NCBI RefSeq assembly: GCF_020966635.1
Contig: NZ_JAJKFQ010000005.1
Coordinates: 1,142,481-1,206,480, forward strand
DNA length: 64,000 bases
Reading direction: 5' to 3'
Source of the DNA: Stieleria sp. JC731
Lineage (GTDB): Bacteria; Planctomycetota; Planctomycetia; Pirellulales; Pirellulaceae
Shown here: piece after piece, positions 15,001 through 30,000 of the stretch
Layout of the letters: each line of letters begins with the position of its first letter
Numbering within the stretch: position 1 is the first letter of the stretch
Made by a program: the position numbers and the translations under genes
The notes under the pieces: generated by a model
The model's input: the letters and a program-made list of their open reading frames with translations, nothing else
Databases searched by the model: none
Told to the model about the DNA's origin: nothing

Positions 15001-18000
15001 CGCTATTGCCTGCGTTGACCTACCAAGTAAGCGGACTGCCCAGCGGCGCAAGCTTTGATGAAACTCGGCAACTGCTGACCTGGACGCCCGGGTTTGATGA
15101 TGCGGGGCAGTACGACCTGACCTTTAGCGCGAGCGATGATGGTGATGGCACGGGTGTTCCCACCAGCGATACGGTTGTTGTTTCGATCAATGTTGCTGAT
15201 GCTAACTTTGCACCCCAATGGACGGACATCACGGCAAAGTCAGTCGCGGTTGGCGAAACCTTGGACATCCCCGTTGTCGCAACAGACTTCGAAGGATCGG
15301 ACTTGCATCTTGACGTCCGGTTTGGCGAATCGACTGTCCTGCCTGACTATGCGACCTTCACTGACAACGGCGACGGAACCGGAACGCTTTCACTAGCGCC
15401 GCTGCCCGGTGACCGTGATGATGTATTGGTGACTTTGATCGCAAGTGAAATCGATGGAACGTCGCCACTATCGTCGCAAACCCAATTCACGCTTCAGATC
15501 ACCAGCGAGAACGAACCACCAAAGTTCAAAGCGATCCATGACAGCGTCGTTCTGGTCGGCAGCGAGTTCAAAATAGACCTATTGATTAGCGATGACGACC
15601 AGGACGCCTTGACCGTCGTCGCTAGCGGTTTGCCGTCGGGAAGTCAGTTGGTCGACACGGGCGTCTATGGGAAACGTCAATTCATCTGGACACCATCGGC
15701 AAGCGATATTGGGTCATATACGCTGACGTTTACCGCGACAGATTCGGGCAACGGCAATGCTACGAATATCTTGTCGGACAATCAGTCCATCTCGTTGACT
15801 GTCCGAGACAACAACGTCCGACCGAATCTTAGTCCGATCGGCGAACAAACCGTTGCCGAAGGTCAGACGCTGACCTTTGCCGCATCGGCTTCTGATCCAG
15901 ACGGAGACAACGTCAGCTTTACTGCAGCCTTGATGTCCGGCGGAATCACATCTGCACTTCCGTCGGGAGCCAAGTTCGACGAGCAAAACGGAGTCTTTAG
16001 CTGGACGCCCAATCAATCACAGTCCGGTGTGTACCGCATCCGTATCACCGCGACCGATGGGGCCGGTTCACGCAGCGAAGACGTTTTCATCAATGTGACC
16101 AATACGAACCAAGCCCCACGATTCAGTCGGTTGCCGACGCTATTCACACGCGAAGGCGATCAGTTGGTCTTTGCGGTCAATGCGGGCGACGCTGATGGAG
16201 AGTCATTGGTTTACAGCTTCGACGGTACGTCACCAGACGGATTCACGTTCGATCCACTGTCACGAACCGTCATCTGGGATATCGATTTTGAATCTGCGGG
16301 CGACTACGTGCTTCCATTCAAAGTCACCGACCCGGCTGGCGACATCGATACGTTGAATGTCGATGTTCGAATTTTGTCGACGAACCGTGCGCCGGTGCTG
16401 GAACTACCTCAGCTTCGACAAGCGGAAATCGGTCAACTGCTTGAAATCCCGATTTCTGCAATCGACCCCGACGGCGATTCACTGACACTTTCGGTTAGCG
16501 ATCTACCCGCTGGTGCCACTTTAGACCCAGATGACGTGATTCGCTGGACGGCGGCCAGTTTTCAAGCAGGAACTTACACCGTTCGCGTGACTGCGGACGA
16601 CGGCGATTTCGTGACGCAGCGACCATTGACCATCGTGGCTTCGGTTGAACCGGCCGGGCCGAAGGTGCGCATCGTGACAACGCCAAGCTTTCCCGCCACG
16701 CCAGGGCAGCCGATCACGATCGAGCCAATTTCAGACAGTGATGTTGCATTGGGCGACGCGACATTGCTGATCGATGGCCAGCTCATTGAGCTCGACGATC
16801 TGGGACGCGGGCATTTTGTTTCCGGACAACCAGGGCGTTTCGAAATAACCGCGATCGTAACGGATGCCGAAGGCCGGACGACAACGGTGACATCGCCATT
16901 GTACGTACGCGACCCGTCGGATTTCGACGCTCCACGAATCGAAGTCCTCCAACTCACGCCGCCGGTATTCACCGAGCCTCGCGACATCATCGTCAATATT
17001 TCTGATGCCGGCTTGGCAGACTACAGAATCGAACTGATTCCACGCGGTGGTAGTGGAGCCTTATTGATTGCCGAAGGCACAACCAGCATCACGCAAAACA
17101 TCGAGATCGATCCGGGCCGATTTGCCAACGGCTTCTATACTCTGCGCGTGACGGCAAGTGACTTTGGTGGTCTTCAATCGCAGACAGACCATGCGATCGA
17201 AATCAACTCATCAAGCAAATCACTGGCACTCTTGGAAAGCTCCGTCGATATGTCGGTCGTTCTGGATGGGATCGCCATTCCTGTCACTCGCGTCCATGAT
17301 TCGCTGACAATGACGGCGCAGGATTCTGCATTCGGCAGTAAGTGGGCGATTCCATTGTTAGAGCCACAACTGTCGATGAGTGTGGGCGGAGCGGAGGCAA
17401 CCGAGTTTCCCGCGATGACCGATCAGGGCCGCGTCTATGTGACACTGCCCTCAGGTGATCGCGTAGGCTTTAGCTTTGATCCGATAGCACAGGTTAACAG
17501 TTCAATCGAGACGTTTACGCCAGCATGGGATGCGGCTGGAACAACCGATTGGCAATTGGAATCGTACCCTGCCAATTTGCGTCAAGCGGGCGGAAAGTAC
17601 TATGTCGTCGGCAGCGGATTGCCTTACAACCCAAGTGTTGTTGCCGAAGGCGACGTTGCATTCACACTTGTTTCCCCAACCGGACAACGGCATTCGCTTG
17701 TCCGTACTTCAACGGGGTATCGGTTGAGCCGGATCACGGCGGCAAGCGGTACGACATCCTTGCGCGTGACTGACAGCGGAATAATCGCTCCATCAGGCCA
17801 GCGTCTTTCCATCGTTCGCAACGCCTCGGGGCAAATTAGTGAACTGATAGGTCCGGGTGGTGAGCACCGATTCTATCGCTACGATGACGATGGCAAACTT
17901 GCCGCGACTTTGGAACCTGTCATCGGCTCCCGCACCATGTTCGGATATGACAATCAAGATCGCTTGGCTGTTCTAACAGATTCCGGGCAGAACGGAAAAG

Positions 18001-21000
18001 CTTTTGAGTATCTAAACGGTTCTGTCAACACGTCATCGGTGCAACCAAATCTTGGCGGCACCAATCAATTGGTGTCCGCTCCGCTAGTCGGAACGCACGG
18101 AATCACCCCGACTGTGTATACATTCACCGTGACTGATGGTGAATTGCGATCGAGCCCTACCGGTGCTGTAACGTTGGGTATCGATGTTGTCGACGGCATT
18201 GGCGATATCGTCGGGCTCGTTGCCGGTACAACGCTCGTTGACGGTGCGCACACCGTAAAGACGTTTACCATTTCCGATCCCGGAACCTATCGATTGCTTA
18301 TCGATGGTAGCCAGGGGATTTCATATTCGGCCAGTATCTATCTAGCTGCGGACGCAAACACCGATGGAGTCATCGATGCATTCGATAGTTCGATCGTTAG
18401 TGCTGCCCTCGGATCGATCGAAGGTGAAGCGAACTACATTCTCGAAGCCGACATGGATCGCAACGGAGTCATTGACGATACCGACGATGCCGCGTTGCGA
18501 TCTCAGTTCGGGCTTCGTTTGAATACTGCTCCGACCTACACGACCGCTAGTCTTTCATCGGTCAGGACAGAATCAAGTTTCGTTGTCTTGGCCAATGATG
18601 GCTGGACCGATTCGGAGGGTGACGAGTTTTGGACCGATGTGATTTCGACTTCGAACGCTACCGCGACTGCGATCGGAGGCGGACTGGTACTGGTGCAGCC
18701 AGCGGTTTCAGACGGCATCGTTCAGCTGACCATGGTCTCCGCCGACGGTATCCTTCAATCGACACCGTTTGATCGAACGATCGAAGTCCAGTCGGGCGGC
18801 TATGTCGGATTGGAATTCGATCGTTTGGATCCCTCGATCAGATTGGGACAATCAATCGAGATCGGAATTTTCGGCTTGTTAGATGATGGAACGCGAGAGC
18901 GATTGTCACCAAGCGACATTGACTACCTATCGCTGACACCGGGTGTTTTCCAAGTAACAGATCTCGGTTTCATCATCGGCGGCAGCGTTGGCAACGGCGC
19001 GTTGCAAGTCAACGCATTTGGATTGTCTGCCGCATTGGCGATCAATGTGGGCGGAGCGTCTCGTGAATTTATCGATGTTTACCCAGATAGCTATGTGCTT
19101 TCACCAGGCCAGCAACGTCCATTTATCGTCCGCCAGAGGCTTTCGCAGGATGTGGTGGATGTTACCGCAGATGCCGAAACGTTTTATGTTGTCGAAGACC
19201 CTACGCTCGCATCGATCGATTCCAATGGGGTGTTGACCGCATTGGCCGCGGGAACGACTCGGGTAACCGTGGTTCGGGGTGGCAAAACGTTCGAAACCGA
19301 ATTCCATATCACCAGCCCAACAACGGACACATCTGTTGGCCCCGAAGGCGGCTTGATCGCTGGCAACGATGGCATCATCGTCGGCATTCCAACAGGTGCA
19401 TTGGATGACACGATAAATATCAGCATCGATGCCGCTTTGCAAACTGACCTGCCCTTCTCCTTACCGCCCGGATTCACTTTCGCGGGCGGGGCTGAGATCT
19501 TGGGAGTGCCCGACGAAGCGGATTACCCACTTCAGATTTCGATTCCTGCGGGGCCGGGGTTGTCACCGGGCGATGTGACCTATCTGTTCCGAGAAGTCGA
19601 AGTGCTTCGTGACGACACTGGACCGCTAAAGACATGGATGATCGTCGATGTCATGCGAGTCGGAAGCGATGGCCAGATGCATACGACAAGCCCACCGAAT
19701 GTCGGCGTCTCGGGGCGTATTTTGGATGGCAACAACAACCTCTTCCAATTCAGCCCTTCAGGAATGATGTTCGCCGCCAGCCCGGGACTGTTTACAGCCC
19801 TGGGCGCGATGTCGGATTTGAGTACACGCATTTCGACAGCCGGTGACGCGCAGTTCGGTGACGCGGTCGTCAGTATGGACGCCGCGATCAACGACGCGAC
19901 CGACGGTTCGACGAAGTACTACGCGGCAAACGATATCTTTGGCACATTCCTCGTTCCAGCGGTCTATTCCATCGACTATGTCTTGACCCAGTACAAGACA
20001 ACACCGTCCGGGTTGGTCGAAACCGCAAACCAAAACGTCAGTATTCAAACGGGTTCTATACCAACCATTGTTCTACCTGCGGTTCCTCGTTCACAAACTC
20101 GCAACACCCCGCCGACATTGACCGATGCCGAATTGGTTCCGCCGTCAAACAACGGGTCATTCGTTGTGAAATTAAAGGGCACGGATTTTGTAATGGAGAA
20201 TCCGTACAAGAACGTGCCGCAGCTCGATGGATCGACGCTAGGATCCAAAGTTGAAGATCTTTACGTGACCATCGAAATCGGTGCTCGCGATACCTTCAAC
20301 ACAGACGGCACGCCGCTGATTCTTGGCGGAAAGGACATCAGAATTCCCGGTGATAAGCTGACACTTGATGGTGAATTTCTAAGTTTCGAAATCCCAGTCG
20401 GTGCGCAGGTCGCTGGTGGAATCATCACGGTCACTCGCCCGATGGACTTGCCGGTTGATAACGAGTTTGGACGTCAAGAACTGACCAGCAATCCTGTTCA
20501 GATTCTGCCGGATCAGCGATACGCAATGGTGGCTTCAGGTGCCGACGGTGCAGTGTTGATCTACGACATCTGTGCGAGCATTGACGAAGGGGAACTCGAT
20601 CTCAGCTGTTCTGTTGCCAAACCTGATAGTGAGTCAAAACTTAACCCATTCACTCGTGCATCGATCGAGCTTGTCAACGGACAGGCTTCATCAAAGTTGA
20701 CGCCACGAAAGACCGCTGCCAGTCCTGACGGTTCACGTTTTTATGTGACGATCGATCAAGGGATGGTCGCCGTCGTGGATACGATTGCACTTCAGCAGAT
20801 CGATACGATTCCAGATGACGACGACAAACCAGAAACACTGGGAGTCAACACCATCGCTTTGCCCGAAGGTGCGAAGCCATTCGATTTGTCGTTTGCGCCA
20901 TCCGGGCGAAGGCTGTTTGTATCGGATTATCGATCGGCGAGTGTTTATGTCATCGATACGGATCCGTATTCGCCTACCTACAACAAAACCATCCAGACGA

Positions 21001-24000
21001 TCGCGTTTCCGAGATCCATTCCGGGTGTTGGCACTGTCGGCGTGATTGGCCTACGGGGCTTGGCTGTTGATAGCGGTGGCAATCGATTGTTTGTCGCCGC
21101 TCCGCAACAAGACCTGTTCAATGTGCGTGGCGGAAACGAGGGTGTCGTCCTGTCGGTTCCGCTCCGTGACGAAGACGGAAACTTTTTAAGTGAGTTGGCG
21201 TTTGATCCAGCGGATGACGAACAGGCGGTCACGGTTGTCGGCCCAGGTCCGTACGAACTATCTGCGACGGACGACCCAGACGTCATGCTGGTTACCGATC
21301 GCGTCGCCGACTCGTTCGGTTTGACTGTGATTCGCAAGCAAGACGAGGGCCCGTGGCAGTATGAAACCGTAGGCTTTGAAAGTTATGGCGCCATTCCACG
21401 CCTGGTTGAAGGGCGTGGCACACAGGTCCACGGTGTGAGCAACGCCCAAGGCGTTCAGTACATTCCTGCAAATACCTTCGAAGATCAGATCGGCAAGCAC
21501 CCAGCCTACGCCGTTGTCTCTGGATATCGCCAATTTGTTCAAGGCGATCCGAAGCACGACCCGAACATCGGTCCTTTCTTCGCATACAACGCCTATCAAA
21601 CCGATCAATCGGGTCAGACTCAGTTCGAATTGATCGCCGCTGGCGGAACCATCGGCTTCATCCGAAATCCTCTTGGTGATTTTGACGACCCATTGACCAA
21701 GCCACGCTTGGTTGCGGCGACGACACCGATTGTGAACGGTTTCACAGATGACATCGCAGTGTCACTACAAAGCGGTCTGGTGCTTGCACCACAACAAGCA
21801 CAAGACATCGTGACTGGGTACGATCTCAGTTCGATGATCGCGTTGATCGAATCGGAAGCGAAGGCGGATTCGGTGCCTTCGTGGAGCCAAATTGGTGAAG
21901 ACCCGGCAGCGAACGGTCCGTTGGCAAGATTGCTCCGCGGGCCACTGTCGACGCTGCCGATCGATCGTGTCGATCCAAAACTCGCGGAAGCTGCGGACTT
22001 CAGATTCCACACGATCGATGTCGGTGGCGACTTTGTATTGGCCTATGGCGTTCCAAATGTCGGACCCAATGGCGAGTCGCCAAATACGTACGCGCCGCTT
22101 CCTGGTGGTAATTTGCCACGTGGGATTTCGGTTCAACCCGAAGCGTCAGGAACTTTGTTGGCATTGGCACCAACGCCATACAACCAAACGCCATCGATGC
22201 TGGGATTTCCATCGCGTCCGCTGGAAGTCGAAGCCGGCGTCAACGCGATGGTCGAGGTCCATTCAGGAGCAGTTCAGCGAAGCGTACCGTTGGTGACGTA
22301 TCGAAGCCTCGAAACCGAACGCGGTCTGGTGTTGCACTACGACTCGCTTCGAGCTGACCCGCGTCCGATTCATCACCTGAACCTGACTTCGCTTGACAAA
22401 GTCACCTACGATAGTGCCAACGACCGTCTTGCCTATCAGGTGACCGCGATCGGACCCGACGGAAAACGATACTCGTCAGACGGTATTGATTCAGCGACTG
22501 CGCAAAGCAATGGTCTGCAAGAAGGGTTTGCTTACTTCAAGCTACCTAAAGCCAAAGAGAAGGAAACTTACGGCGTTGGCTTGCAACTTGACCTGTCTGA
22601 TGCACCAACGGGGCTATACACGTTCGAAGTCAGCTATGGGTTGATGCGTCGAAATGGGGATTCGTACGACGGGCGAATCATCTCACAAACATCAATCGAA
22701 GCAGTGGTTAATGAGACCGAAAGCCCGTTCGGTGGCGGTTGGAATCTGGAAGGTTACCTACGGATGTATCCCGGGGATGCCGGTGTCCTGTTAGTCGACG
22801 GAAACGGGCTGGAACATATCTATCTTGCCCCTGAAGACGGCAGCAATCTGTATACGGCTACGGTTGAAGACTACAGCGAACTGCGATTCGAAAACAATCA
22901 TTTTTATCGTCGGTTGCGAGACGGCACCGAGCAAGTCTTCGACAAAGACGGCTACCTGGAATCGTCTACCGATCGCAATGGCAACGCTACACAGTTTGTG
23001 CACCAAGACGGCAAGCTGGTCGAAGTGACTGACCCAGTGGGGATGAAGACGACGCTTGTCTATTCGGGAGATTACCTAACTAGCGTTGTCGATCCGATCA
23101 ATCGGACCACGACGATCAGCAACGACGATGGGAACATTGAACAGATCGTGCACCCCGACGGTGCAAAACTGAGTTTCCAATACGAATACGTCCATCAAGA
23201 TGATCCCGAAATCGGTGTGCATCTGATGACGGGGCAAACGTTGCCTCGCGGCAATGATAACAACGATCCTTTGTCGGGTAGCTTCAAAGAGACCTACGAA
23301 TACAACGACTTGAACGGTCGTTTTGAAAGCGGCAAACGTGTCGATGCGAAAACGACGACACTTACGGCAGCTCAAGTCATGTTCCTTGCCGATCCGGAGA
23401 AGATTTCTGATCCGACCATGGCTGAGGAACTGCATGTTTTGTCGAGCCCAGCGACGGCGGAGCTTAGCGAAGACCTGGTTAGTCAGTGTGGCGGTGACCC
23501 ACCGGAGTCATCGGCGGTGCGTTATACCGCTTCGGCGATGCACACGGATTTCAAAGGGACGCGTCGAGAGTTCAAAATGACCAGTTTTGGTCAGTACCAT
23601 GACTCCAAAGATGACGCACGTCAGACCAAGCAAGTCGGACGTGGTTTGAATGGGGGACGGGTGCTTGTCGAGAAGGACGCGGTCGGGAACTTGACGTGTT
23701 ACGTCCGTGACTTCCTGGGCAATGTCGTATCGCAAACCGACTATCCCGATGGCTCACCTGCAACGCAGACGATCGTTTACGATTACGACGAGGAGTTTTC
23801 CTACAGCGATTCGTACAATATCCCGGTCAAAATCACGGATGCAGTTGGACGAGAAACCCTGCATGCGCTCGACACCCGAGGCAATATCCTTCAGACAACG
23901 ATCAGCGATCCGCATGCACCGGCAGGAAGCCCGACGCAAACGATTCAGCAATACACGTATGACTCAGGGCATGGCTATCTTCCTGATGTCGCTACGGATG

Positions 24001-27000
24001 CGTTGGGCCATCAAATCGATCGGAATTACGATTCCCAAGGTTTGATGACCGAGTTGATTTTCGAAGACGGCAAGCGAACGTACACCTACTTTCCATCGGG
24101 CTATGTGAAAAGCGTCATTGACGCAAACGGCTTCGAGACCGAATACACGCGTGATGCGATGAACCGCATCACTTCGGAAACTAAACGTGGGCTGGAACAA
24201 ATGCCCTCGGTGACTCGGACTTACGACTACGACGCTCACGGGAATCAGATCCGAAGTGTCGATGGTGACAATGTCACGACGACAACACAGTGGGATATCC
24301 TCGACCGGCAAAAGATGAAGATCGAAGCCGTCGGTGAACTCGATCTGACAACTGAGTATGCCTATGCGATTGGCCAGTTGAACGCTGGCTATGGCATCGC
24401 GGCTCAGGCAGGCGGCGATGTGCACCTGATTAAACAGCCCGATGGATCTGTCATCGCGACCGTTTACAACGAGTACAACGAACCCGTTGCCAGCTACGAC
24501 ACGCTCGGACGCAAAACGACTTACGTGCTTGACGATGCCGGACGGACGACTTCGGTGGTGCTACATCACGGGGGAGTCATTACGAATACCCTCGATGGTC
24601 GCGGACGGGTCACCGCAGAAACGGGGCCCTTGCCCGATATGCGCACCGAAACGGTCTATGACCATGCCGACCGTGTGCTTCAGACCACGATCTATAACAC
24701 TACAGAGAACCAAACGACGAAGTATCTGTACAACTTGTTCAACCAAGTTGCATTGATGACCAACGCCGAAAATCAGCAGACTCGGTATGAATATGACCTC
24801 GGCGGCAACAAAATTGCCACTGTTCTCGCCCCCAATACGGCAAACGAATTCCGCAGCGAATTTGTCTACGATTCGCGGAACCGATTGGAAAGTGAAACCA
24901 ATGGTGCCTCTCAGCCAGCCACATTCACCTACTATCCCGAAGGCCAACTGAAAACAACGACGGATGAACTTGGGCACACCACGACAAACGTCATCGATCA
25001 ATTCGGACGTATCGTCGAATCCATCGATCCCGAAGGCGGCGTCACGAAAACGACTTATAGTGGCGAAGGCAATATCTTGCAGGTCGACGATGCCCGGGAC
25101 ACGACCGATATCTTCCGCTTCGAATACGACGGTGCAAAACGGCTGATTCGAGAAATCGATCCCGATGGTCGCACGACGACGTATGAATACGACGAAGTCG
25201 GTCGCAAGACGAAGGTCACCGATCCACGGAATTCACTTGCCAACGGAAACGCCTTTACCACCGAAACAAAGTACGACGTCATGGGACGCGTGACGGAGGT
25301 AATTGATCCCGAAGGAAACAAAACGACCTACACGTACGATAAATATGACGCCGTCGCGACGATCACTCGGCCTTTACCGGGCCAAGATCAAGGCCTGTCC
25401 GGTGACACCTACGTGGTTACGAACTCCTGGTCAAGCGATCGACGTCGGCAAACCACGACGATTCCTCTCAGCAATGATGTCGGCGACGATCGAAAAGTCG
25501 AACTGGTTCAGGTGTTCGATACGCTCGGAAACAAGCTTTCCGAACGCAAGCCCGGAACAAACGTCTATACACAGTGGCAATACGACAAACTCAATCGGAT
25601 GGTCGCCCAGATCGAGGGTGTCGGTTCCGAAAATCCGGCAAAGGTGCAGCGTCAATACAACGACGTCGGCAAGATCGAAACCTTCGTCGATGCCAAAGGT
25701 ACGATCACTCGTTACGAGTACGACGATCGACTGTTTCTCAGTGAGACGATTCAAGCTTTCGGAACAGGCTCAGCAATCAGTGTGCAGACGACCTACGACG
25801 ATGTCGGTAACCTCGTATTACAGTCCGATCCGCGTCCAACGATCGCTCCGACAGAGTTTGTTTATGACAAGCTCGATCGGTTGATCGAACGCATTCAGCC
25901 TTCCGGTGACGGACTGGCATCCACCGTGTTTGAATATGACGCTGTTGGCAACATCGTCAAAGAGTACGATGCACGAGACCCGAACTGGTTCACAACCTAC
26001 GGATTTGATTCGGCAGGCCGATTGGTTTCCAAAACAGACGCGCAAGGCCACACGTGGTTCTACGGGTATGACGACGCGAACAATCAGACGTCCGTTACCA
26101 ATCCTCAGGGTGAAACCAAAGTCTTTCACTACGATGGGCTCAATCGCCAAATCGGAACCAGCGACGCGATGGGGCACACGATGTGTACCGTCTTTGATGC
26201 GGCCGGAAACGTGGTTGCCGAAATCATGCCCAACGCAGGTCTGACGTTCTGTACCGGAATCTCAATCGCCGATGCTGAAGGACTGACTCACACCAAGGTG
26301 ATGCAGTACGACAATGCTAACCGCATGATTGCGATGACCGATGCCGAAGGCAATACGACACGCTATGGATACGATGCGGCGAGTCGGAAGACGTCGATGA
26401 TCGATCCTCGTGCGGGCGCCAATCCGGAGCTGTGGACGACCACATTGCAGTACGATCCACGCGGAAACCTGATCGAAGTTGTCAGACCGTCAGGGATGGA
26501 CGGCAACGATGAAACACTGACAACGACGTATGAGTATGACCTGAACGACAACTTGCTGGTCGAAACGGATCCTCGAGGCGTTTCCGCTCGCTATGAATTC
26601 GACGTTTTGAACCGTCGGATCGCGATTCACCAAGAAACCGCGGTGCCGCTTGCGGCTGATGGTACCGGCGAATTCGATGGTTTCGGCATTTTGACAACGC
26701 GATTCGATTTCGACGAAGCTGGCAATGTGATTTATACCTATGACCCACGCGGCAGCTTCTTTGACAGTTCATCGACGTACGACGGTGCGAACAATCTGAC
26801 ATCGCGAACGAACAACACCGGGACGCCTTCGGCACCGGGCCCCGTCGCGACGTGGGTTTATTCATACGACAAGAACAACAATGAAATCGCGAGCCAAGAT
26901 CCTCGGGGACAGTATTACACCACTTACACCACCTACGATGAATTAAACCGCGTCGTTCAGGTCGACCGGCCACGCGGGATTCCGTCGGAGCCACTAGCGC

Positions 27001-30000
27001 CATCGACAGAGAAGTACATCTATGACAACGTCGGACGGCTAATTGTTACCGAGGGCCCGCGGGTGGGAACTGGCGGTCAGCCTTTGCGAATGACCTATGA
27101 CTACGATCCTGCAGGACGCCAGATATCGCGTATCGATCCCGCCGGCAATGAGACACAATACGGCTACGATGCCAACGGAAATGTGATCAACGAACGCTAT
27201 GCGGCTGATGCTTATGCTGCCGAGCGAATGATTGTCCATTCGTTTGACGAAAATGATCGCTTGACTTCGACGACGAATGCCGAAGGCTACATCTTCGAAT
27301 TGGAGTACGACGCGGTCAATAACAAGACCGCGACCGTTGGGCCATTGCTTGATTCGGATGGCAACACGATACGATTCGAGTCCGTCTATGATGCCGCCAA
27401 CCGAGTCAGGGTGGCAACCGACGCCGAGCACAATTCGACGACCTATCAGTACGATGGTTCCGGCAATGTGATTGCAATCACCGATGCCCGAGGCGACTAC
27501 TACACGACAGAGACGAAGTACGATGGGATCGGTCGTGTCGTGGAGACTTCTGTGCCGACCGGTACGGAACTAAGTCCAGGGCCTGCCGCAGTCACACAAT
27601 ACATCTATGATAATGCCGGGCAAATCGCTACGGAAATCGATCCGCGTGGGCCAGATTTTGCAACGATCTACACCTACACGGTTGATGAGCAAATAGGCAG
27701 CGTTGACCGGTTCAGCGGCCGAACATTGTCCGACAATGAACGTGAGGTTGAACAGTGGACCTACGATGCGGCCGGGTACCTGGCCAGCTATATCGATTCA
27801 CGCGGTGCCGGATTTGAAGACCAATTCGTATTCGATGCCAGCGGGCTCTTGATCGAATCGTCAACGCTTGCCGGGACAGAATTGAACCCGAAGCGGCTCT
27901 ACAAAAAGTCTGCTTACGACGAATCAGGCAACTTGGTGTGGGAGCAAGACTTTGGCGGCCAGGACTACGTCACCCGATTCGAATACGACGATCTCAACTA
28001 TCCCGCAGCGATCATTGACGCCGTCGGTGATGAAATTCGCTACACCGCAGATCGGTACGGCAACCTCGTTGTGGCGACCGACAAGTTTGGTACGTCACAA
28101 CGGACGTACGATTCGATGGATCGAGAAACATCGCTAACCAATGGTGAAGGCGATGTGTCCATGACATTCTACCCAGACACCAACACGACGATGACCAGGG
28201 ACGGGCGTGGGAACGAAACCACGACAACCTATGACGGTCTTGGTCGGATCTTAACGGTTGCCGATCCATTTGGAGATGTAACAGAATACACGTACGACGA
28301 AGTCGCCAACCTTGTGCGTCTCGTTGATGCGGTGGGGAACGTTCACGAGACGACTTATGATGCACGTTCCCTTCCGTTGGTACAAACCGTTGGTGTGGGC
28401 AGTGAGTCCGAATCGAAAGTGACGTTCGAGTACGATCTGCTGGGGCGTCTGATTCGACAAACGGATCCTCGTGATCCGACGGGGCAATTCTTCGCGAGCA
28501 CGACCCACTATGACGGGCTCGGCCGAGTCACCGAGGTTCATCGGTCGGCGGCAACGCCTGATTTCTTGAGCAACGTACCGGTGACGCCAGGCTTTAGCGA
28601 CCTCGTGACGCAGATGTTCTACGACGAGATTGGCAATGTTGTCCGTGAAGTTCCCGAAGGCGGCGACGACTATGCGATCGAATACGTCTACAACCTTTCG
28701 AATCAGCCGACCGAAGTCACTCGTGACACCGGAACCGCAGCGGCGTCACGGATCAGCGTCACGCGAATGGACTACAACGACAACGGCGATCTTGTCGAAT
28801 TGATTGACGCCCTGGGGCATCGCACAACTTATCAATACGATGCCGTTGGACGTCGGACATTGAAAACGATGGAGTCAACCGAGCTCGGTGGCGACATTGT
28901 GCAGTCATGGGACTACGCGATGACAGCGAATGGTCCGACCATCGCAATCACCGACGCGACGGGAGTCGTCGCCCAGGTGATGCATTTCGATAAAGCGGGG
29001 CGGCAAAGTAAAATCGAAACGGTCGGTGAACCAGACCGTGTCTTCACCTATGACGCTTCCGGCAATCTGAAATCGGAAGCCATCGGAAACTGGTCCGAAA
29101 CTCATCAGTACGATGCCCGCAACCATCTCAGTCAGACCACCGATGGGGACGGCAATACAATTCGCTACGAGTTTGACGCGATTGGCAATCTTCGATTCTT
29201 CTTCGAAGCTGACGGAGCCGACCCCACTGAATATCGCTACAACGCACGAAACGAGACGGTTGGAATTATTGACCCGGTTGGCAACGCCACGCAGTATCAA
29301 TATGACCCATCGGGCAAGCTAAAAACCTTGATTGATGCTGGTGGGGAAATCACCTCGTATCAATACGATGGTGAAGGACGCTTGATCGCCGAGACGAATC
29401 GGTTCGGAACCAAGACCTACACCCTTGATGCTCAAGGCGAACGTGTTGCCATGGTTGACCGTGACGGTCGTCGTTCGACATTCCAGCACACCTTCGCCGG
29501 CGATTTGGTGACGGAATCTTGGTTCGATCCCAATGGAACTCAAGTCGGCGCGATCGATTTTCAAGTCGACGCACTCGGTCGAGTGACCAGAATTGATAGT
29601 GATGGTACCACCGTCGATTTAGAACTGACTGATGACTCATCTGACCGCTTAGTGCAGCAAACACTAGTGATCGGAAACCAGTCGTTTCATCTCGCGCACA
29701 CCCCCGACCAGCTTGGACGAGTTACCGAAACCGCAGTTTCGCTGGTCGGTCAGGCTGAACCCTTTGTTGTCAGTCAATACGTCTTTAATCCGGCAACCCA
29801 TCAACTCGAACGCGTTGATCAATCAGGCACTTTTGTTTCGGACAAGTCCATCGAATTAGCCGATGCGACAGACCTAGCCAACGTCTATTCCACAATCACG
29901 CGACGGTCCAATGGCAACGATGATATCGTTACAACGATCGATCGGAACAACCGTGCGCTCGCGGAATCGATTGTCCACACTGTAGGCAGCGCAACACTCC

